Shown here: in pieces, positions 44,044 to 52,603 of the stretch | Layout of the letters: each line of letters begins with the position of its first letter | Numbering within the stretch: the first letter of the stretch is position 1 | Source: Tessaracoccus sp. | Lineage (GTDB): Bacteria; Actinomycetota; Actinomycetes; Propionibacteriales; Propionibacteriaceae | Assembly (NCBI RefSeq): GCF_016714275.1 | Contig: NZ_JADJNP010000001.1 | Coordinates: 1,674,001 to 1,738,000, forward strand | Direction: 5' to 3' | DNA: 64,000 nucleotides | Position numbers and translations under genes: made by a program | Notes under the pieces: model-generated | Databases searched by the model: none | What the model was told of the DNA's origin: nothing | Seen by the model: the letters and a program-made list of their open reading frames with translations, nothing else

Positions 44044-47000
44044 CTATGTAGACGCGTAGACGTCGAAGCTACCTTTGGTGACGCTCTGCACGTACGACGC
44101 TGCCCCAGCGATCAGCCTGAGTTGTTCGTCTGAGGATGCCTTGATGCTGAGGCCTGGTTGGGCGATGACGGTCGAGATGCGGGGGAACAGTTGGGGGGCT
44201 TGCTGCCGGATGCGGAAGAGGGCTTCTCGATCGCCGATCTCAAAAGGGCTGAGACCAGTGCGCATGGTGTACGCCTTGGCGCGGCGGTCAAGATGCTCCA
44301 GCAACGGAAGGGCTCCGTTATCGCGCCATCGCGCACCTCGCATCGCTTGCCCACATACCTCGTACAGGTCGCTGAGGCGTGAGCCGGCTGTGGGCTTCGA
44401 TGAGTACTTGCAGTGCACCAGCGTGACAAGAAGATCGCCCTTGTCGACGCGGATACCAACAAGGTCGGCGGCTTCGCCAGCGCGGTCGTCGTCGATGAGG
44501 ATATCGAAAGTCTGGTCTTGCGACAGGAATCGGGCCATGTACGCCTGAATAGAGTTCGCCTTGCGGTCGGTCCCTTGCGATTCCACAGTGATATCAACAC
44601 CATTGCCCACCCAGTCGAGGGCTCGGAGCTGCTCGCGCGGGTATGGAGCCAGCTCGGTCCGTGGCGCGAGGAGCCGATCGTCGCCTGTCACCATCCGATC
44701 TCCCGACAGGAAGAGGGTTGGCTTGTGGTTGTTGAGCCAGGTCGAGAAGGGGGTCGTCGCGTCTCGCCAGCCGATAACCTCGGCATCATCACCCTTTGCG
44801 CTGTAATGCAGACCGTGCGAGCCGAACTGCCCCTCGTAGGCCAACTCCCAGCCGGGAGTCATGATCGAGAAGCGGAGCGGGCCGCTGGTGCCAAAGTCGT
44901 CGATCCTGAACTCGGCATCGGTGAGGAGCACGCTTGAGTCCTTGTGGCTAAGTCTGGAGGATGTTCCGTTGCCTAGGTACAGATTCCAGGGCCACTCCAT
45001 CGCCAGGACGGGGAAGCCTGGTCGTTCGCTTACGTCGGTCGGGATGATCATGGAGCGGAAGAGCGAATGAATATCGACGCTGCCGTCGTTCAGCTTCGCG
45101 CCTTGCTGTCGGCACCAGGTGCGCCACTCGGCAAGGTTCGGCGCCGTGCGCATGGACCAGAACCTTCCCGAGAGCGATGCTGCGATGGTGACGCGCTCGC
45201 CTTCCTCGAACGCTTTCGCCGCGACGTGGGTGTTGGACTTGTGCGTGCGTTCAGCCTCCGTGAGCGCTGTCTCCACGTCACTGCCGACGTGCATGGAGAA
45301 ACGTTTGTCGCGATCGCGGGCATCGAGAAGGCCGATGTTGGTGGGGATGAGCCTGTCCAGCTTCGAGAAGACCTTGAAGGTGTCGTATCCGTTGAGTGGT
45401 CTCGGCTCGTGGCCGAGCACTGCCTCGACGAGGTCGGCGAGACTGTGCTTCGTGTCAGAACAGTGGATGTAGAGGATGCCTTGCGCACGATCAAGGTACA
45501 TGGCGAGGAGTGTGTAGTCAGTGGCGCGCAGCGACGGGATGTCACCCCATCGGAGGTTCGCAATGGTCTCGACCACGAACCACGCAATGGTGTTCTCTGC
45601 GTTCACGCTGATGAGGTCGTCCAGCACGGCGTCTCCATAGACTTCGCGTGCTGCGAGCGGGTCCCAGTCGATGGTGGATGTCGCGAAGGCCTTGGCGCTC
45701 ATCTTGGGTTCCAAGAGGCCGACTGGCACATCCGGAGGGTTGTCAACGAACGACGCCTCGAACTCACTGACCTCGTTTGCACGTTCAGTGGCGCGTTCGG
45801 TGATGTCGCTCAGCACCTTGTCCCAGTCAGGGTCTTCACGAAGAAGGAACCGCATCGGCGAGAGCGCGTGACGTGGGTCCTGGCGCACGTAGACGCTCGC
45901 CCTGCCAATCGGGAGTGGAGAAGATGTCCTCGCGAGCCGACCGATGAGTTGCACCATCGGGCTCAGCGATCGGTGTGCGTCGTGAAATGCCCCTACCTTC
46001 AGCGTCGGTAGGTCGAATCCCTCGCCAAGCATGTCGACGCAGACAATCACACGGCTCGTCCGGTCGCGCATCGCCTTGAGCGTCTCGGCTCGGCGGCGTG
46101 CTGACATCGAGTCGTAGATGACCTTCGGCGTGAGCTCGGGAGCGATGCGTGAGTAGAGCGCATGAACTTCATCCGCCCTCGCCTTCGACCCCACCCGTGC
46201 CAGAAGCAGATGCTCGTGGCCGGCGACCAAGTCATCTCGAAGCCGCGAGACTGCGGCGAGTGCCAATGCCTCATCGTCATCATCCAGATCGAGTACCGCA
46301 GTGAAGTCGATGGTGCTGAAGTATCCCTCCTTCTGAGCTTCCCGTAGCGGGAAGCGGAAGATGACGCGGCCGGGCAGTGTCAATCCGTCGCGACGGAACG
46401 GTGTCGCCGTGAACAGAAGCGTTGGCCGGTTCGCGAATACACGGATGATCTCTGTCCATGTTCGAGCCGGCGCATGGTGCGCCTCGTCGACGAGCAGGTG
46501 TGTGAAGCTCTCGAAGAAGGCTGCGCGCACGTCAGGCTCGTTGGCGTGGATCGCGTTGGGTGTTGCAACGACGACGTTCGCTGCCTCGACGAAAGCCCTC
46601 GCTTCGGCACCATCGGTGAACCGGCCCTCTACCCGGCCGACTCTGGGGCGCAACGCGCGGTGGTCGACGATGCCTTCGATCTGAAGGATGCCCAGGGTCT
46701 CGAACTTGCTCGCTATCTGATCGCGAAGCGCAGTGGAGGGAACGACCACCAGCACACGTTCGGGCCGTTGTGCCACGAGCCACGCCAGCATCGTCTCTGT
46801 CTTGCCTGTGCCTGTCGGCATGACCACGATCCCGGGCTCAGACAGGCCGGACGACTGGTAACCGACGATGGAGTGAAGCGCTGCGATCTGCGGTCGTCTC
46901 AGGCTGCGGGGTAGGTCATGCGCAGTGAACCCAATGGCACCTTCGAAGGATTGGATGACCTCGCTCGCCTGAGCCGCCTCTCGACTACCGCCCCATTCGA

Positions 47001-47262
47001 TCTGGGCGTTCGGGGAGTGATCTCCAGGGAGCCTCGCCGCGAGCGGCCCATCAGTCGGAAGATCAGCAGTGCACGTTGTAGGCCACTGTCCGAAGGGTGT
47101 CTTCACCACTTCGATGCCTGGCTCGGTCTCAAACACCTCGATGTCGTCGCACGTCGGGACCAGCAGTTGACGGACTACGTTCTTGCCCGTGACGTGGGAC
47201 GTCGCCCAGACATCCTCGGTGCGGTATTCCACGTCGAGCCTCTTTCTTCTTCGCCTATCCAA
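44044..47262 (-). CDS. SF2 DEAD/DEAH helicase with nuclease-like C-terminal domain
   Basis: The 1072-residue protein has SF2 motifs: Walker A (VVMPTGTGKTETMLAW, about 147-162), LLVDEAHHAP near 258, LLFTATPFRRDG and a helicase C-terminal part with VCVDMLGEGFDLPTLK and QLIGRLARTSSP. The middle third (about 500-870) has no domain I recognise. Residues about 900-945 read FDILIDDDRAGEAADLVGIR then LLVTLVHCKYSSKP. A buried Asp followed by a strand ending HCK resembles a variant PD-(D/E)xK core. It is the last gene of a four-gene minus operon. I infer a helicase-nuclease effector, perhaps a restriction-like enzyme, with no methyltransferase partner. Confidence 0.8.
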   Translation of the reverse strand: MDRRRRKRLDVEYRTEDVWATSHVTGKNVVRQLLVPTCDDIEVFETEPGIEVVKTPFGQWPTTCTADLPTDGPLAARLPGDHSPNAQIEWGGSREAAQASEVIQSFEGAIGFTAHDLPRSLRRPQIAALHSIVGYQSSGLSEPGIVVMPTGTGKTETMLAWLVAQRPERVLVVVPSTALRDQIASKFETLGILQIEGIVDHRALRPRVGRVEGRFTDGAEARAFVEAANVVVATPNAIHANEPDVRAAFFESFTHLLVDEAHHAPARTWTEIIRVFANRPTLLFTATPFRRDGLTLPGRVIFRFPLREAQKEGYFSTIDFTAVLDLDDDDEALALAAVSRLRDDLVAGHEHLLLARVGSKARADEVHALYSRIAPELTPKVIYDSMSARRRAETLKAMRDRTSRVIVCVDMLGEGFDLPTLKVGAFHDAHRSLSPMVQLIGRLARTSSPLPIGRASVYVRQDPRHALSPMRFLLREDPDWDKVLSDITERATERANEVSEFEASFVDNPPDVPVGLLEPKMSAKAFATSTIDWDPLAAREVYGDAVLDDLISVNAENTIAWFVVETIANLRWGDIPSLRATDYTLLAMYLDRAQGILYIHCSDTKHSLADLVEAVLGHEPRPLNGYDTFKVFSKLDRLIPTNIGLLDARDRDKRFSMHVGSDVETALTEAERTHKSNTHVAAKAFEEGERVTIAASLSGRFWSMRTAPNLAEWRTWCRQQGAKLNDGSVDIHSLFRSMIIPTDVSERPGFPVLAMEWPWNLYLGNGTSSRLSHKDSSVLLTDAEFRIDDFGTSGPLRFSIMTPGWELAYEGQFGSHGLHYSAKGDDAEVIGWRDATTPFSTWLNNHKPTLFLSGDRMVTGDDRLLAPRTELAPYPREQLRALDWVGNGVDITVESQGTDRKANSIQAYMARFLSQDQTFDILIDDDRAGEAADLVGIRVDKGDLLVTLVHCKYSSKPTAGSRLSDLYEVCGQAMRGARWRDNGALPLLEHLDRRAKAYTMRTGLSPFEIGDREALFRIRQQAPQLFPRISTVIAQPGLSIKASSDEQLRLIAGAASYVQSVTKGSFDVYAST

Positions 47263-47292
47263 GGAACGCGACTGCCAACAAGTGCGCCGCGA

Positions 47293-47532
47293 TCACCCCT
47301 TGGATGACCTAGGGTCGTTCCCAGGTGCGATCGTGTCTTGCGCGCGGATCGTCCCCTTGAGCGAACGGACCTGTAGCTCGCCGCCTCCGTCGTTGCCGAG
47401 GATCGTGCGGGCGCGCTGAATGCCTTCGGCCTGTGTCGAGGTTACGGCGCTGGCACGATCAGCTCTTGGCTTCCGTACGTCCCAGTCGCCGTCGCTTCGG
47501 CGCTGGACTACTCGCTTGTTGGGTTCTGTCAT
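47293..47532 (-). CDS. DUF2188-like small protein
   Basis: The 79-residue product begins MTEPNKRVVQRRSDGDWDVR, then KPRADRASAVTSTQAEGIQR, and ends with a basic stretch containing GNDPRSSKG. This is the short beta-alpha-beta plan of DUF2188 (V..R.DG.W.V....A.RAS....TQAEAI..AR). The frame is open further up, but ATG 47532 matches the family start. It is 30 bases from the helicase start and 35 from the XRE-ImmA gene. DUF2188 proteins have no proven role. Its presence in an operon with a helicase and a peptidase fusion is unusual. Confidence 0.75.
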   Translation of the reverse strand: MTEPNKRVVQRRSDGDWDVRKPRADRASAVTSTQAEGIQRARTILGNDGGGELQVRSLKGTIRAQDTIAPGNDPRSSKG

Positions 47533-47567
47533 GATCTTTCCTCTTTCTCGGATGGGACTGCTGCCCA

Positions 47568-48725
47568 CTACTTCCTGTTGTCTGGGTGGTCTTTCACCAG
47601 CGTCAGCTTGGGCTGGGGATCGTCGATGCCAGCTAGCCGTCGTATGTGACGAGGCGTCATCTGGAGGTCCTCCGCGACCTGAGTCAGTGGCACACCTGCC
47701 TGGTCAAGCAGCTCAAGCGCGGACTTCAGGAGTTCGGGTCGCTCGCCGGGATAGTCGTGAACCGGCATAGGTCGCCGAGCGATCCCATTCAGCGTGATGT
47801 ACGCGCGACGGGCTGTGGACTCCGAGATAAGATCAAGCTCCCGGGACCGGAAGATCAGAGAGTTGATGGAGACCCCCCACAGCTGGCTAAGTTCCTCGTA
47901 CCGGTTGAAGTTGATGCGCCGAGGCAACTGGTCACGGATCGCATCGCGAGGAGTGAGGAACTCGGCCGCGAACATGTCTGCCTGCCGCTCAAGTTGGCTA
48001 TCTGTTCCTTGCCGGCCGTGATGAAGGACGATGTGTCCAAGTTCGTGCGCGGCCGAGAACCGATGCCGCATAACATCGTTGGCCTTGTCTGGGGTCAGCA
48101 CGATCATGGGACGTGGCAGTGCGGTGGTCGAGAAGGCGTCGATCCGGCTCTTCTCGTCAAGTGCGAGGTCTTCCTTCATGGAGAAGAAGACTGTCAGGAT
48201 GCCATGCTGTTCAAGCTCGTACACGAGGTGATTGATCGGCACGGTCCCGAGCATCCAGTGTTGGCGCATGGCTCGCGCTGCTGTCACGGGGTCGGGCACA
48301 TCCGATGAGTCGACCTGCGCCCAGGTAGGGAGGTCTAGATCAGGGAACTCCACGCTCTCTTCGAGGTAGCAGCTGAGTTCCCAGGCTTGTTCGACATACG
48401 CAGTCGCTTGCTGCTGTTGCGTGACAGTCGTTGAACGGAGTCGACGGAACGACGCTTCAGCGATGTCCACCTGGACGCGTGGACGCCCGAGCGCGAAGAA
48501 GCCCGGCGGAACACCGAGCGCCGTGGCTAGGGCAGCGACCGTCTCTGCGCGGGGACGCACCTCTCCACGCTCGTACTGCCCGATCGCGGCGGCCGATACG
48601 CCAACCTTGCGATGAAGGTCAGCCTTGGACATCTTGCTGATCCGACGAGCCTGAGCTAGCCGCGCTGGGTCAAACATCCTGGCAACCGCCGCTAGGTCAG
48701 CGTCGCCTACGTACTCAGTCGGCAT
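47568..48725 (-). CDS. XRE helix-turn-helix fused to ImmA/IrrE metallopeptidase
   Basis: The 385-residue protein starts with an XRE domain (LAQARRISKMSKADLHRKVG, AAAIGQYERGEVRP, residues 22-62). It continues with an ImmA/IrrE peptidase carrying RFSAAHELGHIVLHH near residue 226 and the third-ligand helix ERQADMFAAEFLTP. A second small helix-turn-helix-like segment near residue 350 (VPLTQVAEDLQMTPRHIRRL) may add DNA contacts. Such fusions act as self-contained repressor-protease switches. The ATG is three bases after the stop of the upstream gene, so expression is coupled. It is the likely sensor or regulator of the helicase operon. Confidence 0.85.
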   Translation of the reverse strand: MPTEYVGDADLAAVARMFDPARLAQARRISKMSKADLHRKVGVSAAAIGQYERGEVRPRAETVAALATALGVPPGFFALGRPRVQVDIAEASFRRLRSTTVTQQQQATAYVEQAWELSCYLEESVEFPDLDLPTWAQVDSSDVPDPVTAARAMRQHWMLGTVPINHLVYELEQHGILTVFFSMKEDLALDEKSRIDAFSTTALPRPMIVLTPDKANDVMRHRFSAAHELGHIVLHHGRQGTDSQLERQADMFAAEFLTPRDAIRDQLPRRINFNRYEELSQLWGVSINSLIFRSRELDLISESTARRAYITLNGIARRPMPVHDYPGERPELLKSALELLDQAGVPLTQVAEDLQMTPRHIRRLAGIDDPQPKLTLVKDHPDNRK

Positions 48726-48728
48726 GGG

Positions 48729-49475
48729 TCAGTTGCCTTCCTGCTCGGACCGCCGCTGGCGCAGCTTCACCGAGGTACGCGGACGGTCGCCGCTGTTGAA
48801 CCCAGCGACAGGCTTCAACATGGTGTGCGGAGCATCGACCGAAGAAGGCGTGCGCTCATAGGTGAGCCGCTCGGGGTCTGCAAACTCCAGGTACCGGCCG
48901 TTCAGTCGCGCAGGTGCGAAGTAGACCGTTCCCACACCCTGCGGCGTACTGCTGTAGTAGGGAACGAAGAGCGTAGTGCGAGGCACAGCCAGTTCGACGT
49001 GGCTGAGCGCATCCTCAAGCGATGCAGGCTGATCTCCTTCGAGAACGTCACTGATGTCGAAGAGCCCGGGGTCCGAGTACTTGACGTTGCTCGTCTTCGA
49101 GAGGAGTTCACGGCGCGAGTCAGGCAAGTAGCTGAGCCGAACACGGCGAACGTTGCGCGGCATCTGCTTGCCCACCCGTTGCGCGAAGATGAGTGTGTTG
49201 CCGACGAAGGTCAGCATCCGTCGGGTCGTCGGGACCTTTGCCTCCCGATAGGTAGGTAGGTCGGACAGAAGTGTGCGGAGCTCCTTCTGCACACCACGGG
49301 CCATGCCAGCCCCGTACACGTCCTGGTCCCCATCGGGATCGTCATATGCTGCCTGAGCGCGGGCCGAGCGATCCTGGCTGCGCTGGATCGCGGTCGGGAT
49401 TCGTTCGCGGAGTGCCGCGAGCTCTGCTGGCTGGAACTCGCTGCGCCAGTCGTCGCTGTCGTGTTGCTGAGCCAC
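48729..49475 (-). CDS. Unknown protein, first gene of the helicase operon
   Basis: A GTG at 49475 with a perfect AAGGAGG leader five bases upstream opens a 248-residue protein beginning (V/M)AQQHDSDDWRSEFQPAELAA. An ATG 12 codons earlier lacks a leader. Visible features are a helical N-terminal third and a beta-rich middle (MLTFVGNTLIFAQRVGKQMP, RRVRLSYLPDSRREL, LFVPYYSSTPQGVGTVYFAP). There is no transmembrane segment and no catalytic motif that I know. The final 30 residues are basic. As the promoter-proximal member it might be a recognition or inhibitory subunit; that is speculation. Confidence 0.6.
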   Translation of the reverse strand: MAQQHDSDDWRSEFQPAELAALRERIPTAIQRSQDRSARAQAAYDDPDGDQDVYGAGMARGVQKELRTLLSDLPTYREAKVPTTRRMLTFVGNTLIFAQRVGKQMPRNVRRVRLSYLPDSRRELLSKTSNVKYSDPGLFDISDVLEGDQPASLEDALSHVELAVPRTTLFVPYYSSTPQGVGTVYFAPARLNGRYLEFADPERLTYERTPSSVDAPHTMLKPVAGFNSGDRPRTSVKLRQRRSEQEGN

Positions 49476-49596
49476 CGGGGCCTCCTTCGTCGTCACGAAG
49501 GACTCTAGCACACAACTTTAGTATCACGCGGCAATCCGTCAGAGTTAGCACCAACAGGATGGCTGCCGAGGTCACTCTTCACTCGGCTCAACACCC

Positions 49597-50094
49597 TCAG
49601 TCTGTCAGATCGGACCCGGCGAGTCGGTCAAGACGCGAATCGTCGGTGTCATCCACGATGAGTCCAGCCTCGACCAGCGCTGCACGTACTGCCTTGCGGT
49701 CCACGCCCATCCGGCGACTGATCGCTCGCATCGAGACGCCCGCTCGGGCGAGGCGCACGGCCTCGGCCTTCTCGTCGATTCCCAGCCCTGGTCGGCGGCT
49801 CGGCACGTTGCGGCGACGCAGGTGCGAGAACACGGTGGCGCGGTGGATGCCGTACCTCTCGGCGAGTGCCTTGACGCTCATCCCGGCGAGGTAGTCGCCG
49901 ACGAGCGCGTCCACCTCGGCGGCGGTGAGAAAAGTTTGAGCCGTCTCGACAGTCCTCACGACGGGGCCACGATCGTCCTTCGGAGCGGTATTCTGGGGGC
50001 GTCGAGAGACCTCGTAGACTCCACGGTCTAGGCGGTTGACCAGCGTTTTTGTCTTGGGGGCGGAGTTGCCGAACGTGCTACTCAGGCACCCCAA
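49597..50094 (-). CDS. Helix-turn-helix protein, possibly the C-terminal remnant of a recombinase
   Basis: The 165-codon frame has two helix-turn-helix units: LTAAEVDALVGDYLAGMSVK with ALAERYGIHRATVFSHLRRR, then KAEAVRLARAGVSMRAISRR with MGVDRKAVRAALVEAG. The second unit is Hin/resolvase-like. The upstream end starts at a TTG immediately beside a strong hairpin, so the true start is uncertain; a GTG at 49959 is an alternative. Similar tails occur on serine recombinases of actinobacteria, so this may be a truncated gene. It is clearly related to the C-terminal third of the protein encoded at 50,229-51,173. Confidence 0.6.
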   Translation of the reverse strand: MGCLSSTFGNSAPKTKTLVNRLDRGVYEVSRRPQNTAPKDDRGPVVRTVETAQTFLTAAEVDALVGDYLAGMSVKALAERYGIHRATVFSHLRRRNVPSRRPGLGIDEKAEAVRLARAGVSMRAISRRMGVDRKAVRAALVEAGLIVDDTDDSRLDRLAGSDLTD

Positions 50095-50096
50095 GT

Positions 50097-50125
50097 CTGG
50101 CCCCAGCTCTCGACGCTGGGGCCAG
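50097..50125. terminator. Strong 11-bp hairpin between the two helix-turn-helix genes
   Basis: CTGGCCCCAGC and GCTGGGGCCAG form a perfect stem with a 7-base loop. It lies between two minus-strand genes, 100 bases after the stop of the upstream one. The U-tract is poor. Confidence 0.5.
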
Positions 50126-50228
50126 GACTATTTCTCGCGTTTCCCCTTGTCGGAGCCGGTTTCACCATGGTGCGCAATGGCGAAAGGCTCACGATTTCAA
50201 CGCCGCCGCTGGTGCGCGATGGTGGTTC

Positions 50229-51173
50229 TCATGTCGGACGCGGCCTGATTTCCTCGCCCTCTGCCACCAGCGCCGCCCGGACGAGTTTCCGATCCGTCCC
50301 CATCCGCCGGCCGACCTCACGAAGCGACAAGCCTTCGCGATAGAGGCGGAGTGCCTCGGCTCTCTGCTCCCGATCAAGCCCCGCTGCAGCAGCTGGAACC
50401 TCGCGACGACGAAGATGTGCCGTGACCGTCGCCCGATGGATCCCATACTTCTCAGCGATCTTCCCCACCGGCATCCCCGCCGAATAGTCAGCCACAAGCG
50501 CGTCCACCTCGTGGGGCGTCAAATATCGCGGGAAAAGCCGATGCTCCGACGATCGAACCACCCTGCCACGCGCATCGGCAACGCCGCCCCGCCCTTGCGG
50601 CAGAAACACGCCCGTTTCGCCGCCCGACACCCCATCGGGGCTGCTCTCCTCCATCCGATCGTCGCGCCACGGTCGTTGCGCCGCCCTGTGCTCTACCGGG
50701 GAGACTTCCCGCTTGAGAGCCCGCAAGAGCGTCGTGTGCGCGACCTGATAGCGCTGCGCAATCTCACGGGAACCGACCCCGCCATTCAAGAGGCGCCGAG
50801 CGTGCCACAGGTCCTCCTCGCTGAGCACACGATTGTGCTCACGGACTCGCACGCCAGCCTCCCCAAGCCGCTTCCTCACCGTCTGAACGTGAAGCCGATG
50901 CTTCCTCGCGATCTCGACCTGCGTCATGCCATTGGCATAGTCCACCACCAGCGGCAACAACACCGCCGGACTACTCCTCGCGCCACCCGTGTCCCTTCGC
51001 TCACCACCACCCGGGCCATAACCATGCGCACCGCTGGCTCGTCCTCCGCGATCCGATCGTCCTCGCTGCTCGCGACCTTCGGAGTTCCCCGAGGTTTCCT
51101 GCGGCCCCAGCATCTCGGGGTGCTTCTTGATCAGTTCCAGGAGTCTCTGCTGAGCCGGGTCGGGCGGCAGCAT
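50229..51173 (-). CDS. Protein with four tandem helix-turn-helix units
   Basis: The 314-residue protein has a helix-turn-helix near 95 (GMTQVEIARKHRLHVQTVRK), another near 140 (GVGSREIAQRYQVAHTTLLR), a third near 235 (MPVGKIAEKYGIHRATVTAH) and a fourth near 285 (LSLREVGRRMGTDRKLVRAA). A Gly/Arg-rich linker joins the two halves. Units three and four are about 55 percent identical by eye to the shorter neighbour at 49,597-50,094. There is no catalytic domain. Repeated homeodomain-like units suggest binding to a repeated or extended DNA site. I know no named family with this exact plan. Confidence 0.6.
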   Translation of the reverse strand: MLPPDPAQQRLLELIKKHPEMLGPQETSGNSEGREQRGRSDRGGRASGAHGYGPGGGERRDTGGARSSPAVLLPLVVDYANGMTQVEIARKHRLHVQTVRKRLGEAGVRVREHNRVLSEEDLWHARRLLNGGVGSREIAQRYQVAHTTLLRALKREVSPVEHRAAQRPWRDDRMEESSPDGVSGGETGVFLPQGRGGVADARGRVVRSSEHRLFPRYLTPHEVDALVADYSAGMPVGKIAEKYGIHRATVTAHLRRREVPAAAAGLDREQRAEALRLYREGLSLREVGRRMGTDRKLVRAALVAEGEEIRPRPT

Positions 51174-51402
51174 CAGGGACTCAAGCAGCCCCCCGGATCT
51201 CCGGATCGCCTCTCGTCGGTGGCACGTTCTCCCCGTCCACGCTCACGACGCCATTGTCAGGCCAGGTGTCTTCATGGCCTCATCCAACCAACACGTGATG
51301 CAGACCCTCTCGGATCAGATCACGCCGCCACACGCCGTTATCTCTTACAGTCCCGTGCGCGATGGTGACTCTGGGCCAAGGTCTGCACACCGCTTACCTC
51401 GA

Positions 51403-52512
51403 CTAGGACCGCCAGTAGTGGAGCAGATCCGATGCTTCAATGTGAACCGCAGTGAGATCTGCGAGATAGTCGACGTAAGAGCGGCCACCAGGGAGCGCCT
51501 CGATGATGCCGTTCATGGGCTGAGCCGGATTAAGCGGGCTTGTGAGCTTGTTTCTGATCTCGTAGTGCATGGACCGATTCCGCACCAGTTTTCCGTGCGG
51601 CGAGATCAATCGCTGCCACTCCGGCGAGCCGAGCAGCGCTCGCATGCGGTCCACATGCCGGGAAGCTGGCGCGGGTTGCTCCTTATCTGCGTGCTCCAAG
51701 GCGCTGACCGCGTGATAGACACCAACCACAGTGGCGCGAAATGCTGCGTCTTCGTGTCCGACCGCCAGACTCGGAAGGACATAGCGAAGAGCATTGAGTT
51801 CGCCGGCTACGTGCGTCAGGACCAGCTTCAGCGGCTCGGCGTACGATGCGTCGAACCTACGTGACAGATACTTGTCGGAGCGACGATCTCGGTGGGATAG
51901 ATAACCCAAGTGCTTGAGGGAGAGAGTTCGAGTGGCCGCGTACGGATGTCCAGCAGATTCCGCGAGAACGCTGATCGCTTGACCGTAGGCGGTAGACACA
52001 GACAGCACTTTGGCCGCCAAATCGACCGCCGACGTTTCAGGCGGTTCACCCATCCGGTAGGACAAGGTGGGAGTCACGGCGACAAGCCGACGCCCGCGTC
52101 GGAACATGCCAAGATCCCCTTCGAATCGCCGCGCCCATCTGAAAGGCGTGTTACCCAGGAACTCCTGTCGTGCCTGGGCCAGATCGGCATCCATGTGGCT
52201 CAGCAGAACCTCGTAAGGGCGTGAGGTGTCATCGAACAGCTTGGTGGCGTGCCGCGCTCTCTCGATCAGGTCATCGTGCGAGGACGGTAGCCGTGCCGCA
52301 AGGGCAGGATCAGCGACCGCTTTCGTCTTCGATCGAGCCAGTGCGGTTCCCTCATACACGATCCTGCCGGCATGACCCACGAACAGCAGCGGAACGATCG
52401 GCTCGCTGGCCCGTCCAGCGAACAGCAGAACATCGGCAATCCAGCGAGCGTCCTCTGCCACCATCTGACGAGCGACCGAAATAGGGTGATTGGGAAGGTG
52501 TGCCACCGTCAT
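51403..52512 (-). CDS. Unknown protein with a C-terminal HEPN-type R-x4-H motif
   Basis: The 369-residue product starts MTVAHLPNHPISVARQMVAE. The C-terminal 150 residues are helical: FRATVVGVYHAVSALEHADK, then LVRNRSMHYEIRNKLTS. R-N-R-S-M-H fits the R-x4-6-H signature of HEPN ribonucleases, with Asn after the Arg as in many active members. The first half has no motif I know. I chose ATG 52512 because upstream sequence in the same frame lacks a leader. It lies beside another gene with the same type of motif. A toxin or RNA-cleaving effector role is inferred. Confidence 0.55.
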   Translation of the reverse strand: MTVAHLPNHPISVARQMVAEDARWIADVLLFAGRASEPIVPLLFVGHAGRIVYEGTALARSKTKAVADPALAARLPSSHDDLIERARHATKLFDDTSRPYEVLLSHMDADLAQARQEFLGNTPFRWARRFEGDLGMFRRGRRLVAVTPTLSYRMGEPPETSAVDLAAKVLSVSTAYGQAISVLAESAGHPYAATRTLSLKHLGYLSHRDRRSDKYLSRRFDASYAEPLKLVLTHVAGELNALRYVLPSLAVGHEDAAFRATVVGVYHAVSALEHADKEQPAPASRHVDRMRALLGSPEWQRLISPHGKLVRNRSMHYEIRNKLTSPLNPAQPMNGIIEALPGGRSYVDYLADLTAVHIEASDLLHYWRS

Positions 52513-52603
52513 GGCAGGGCCTCTCTTCGTCGTCTGATCACCCCACGCATTCGAGTGGCGCGACCATGATTCCGCCAGCCCCAGTTCCGCAGGGCGGGAG
52601 GCG

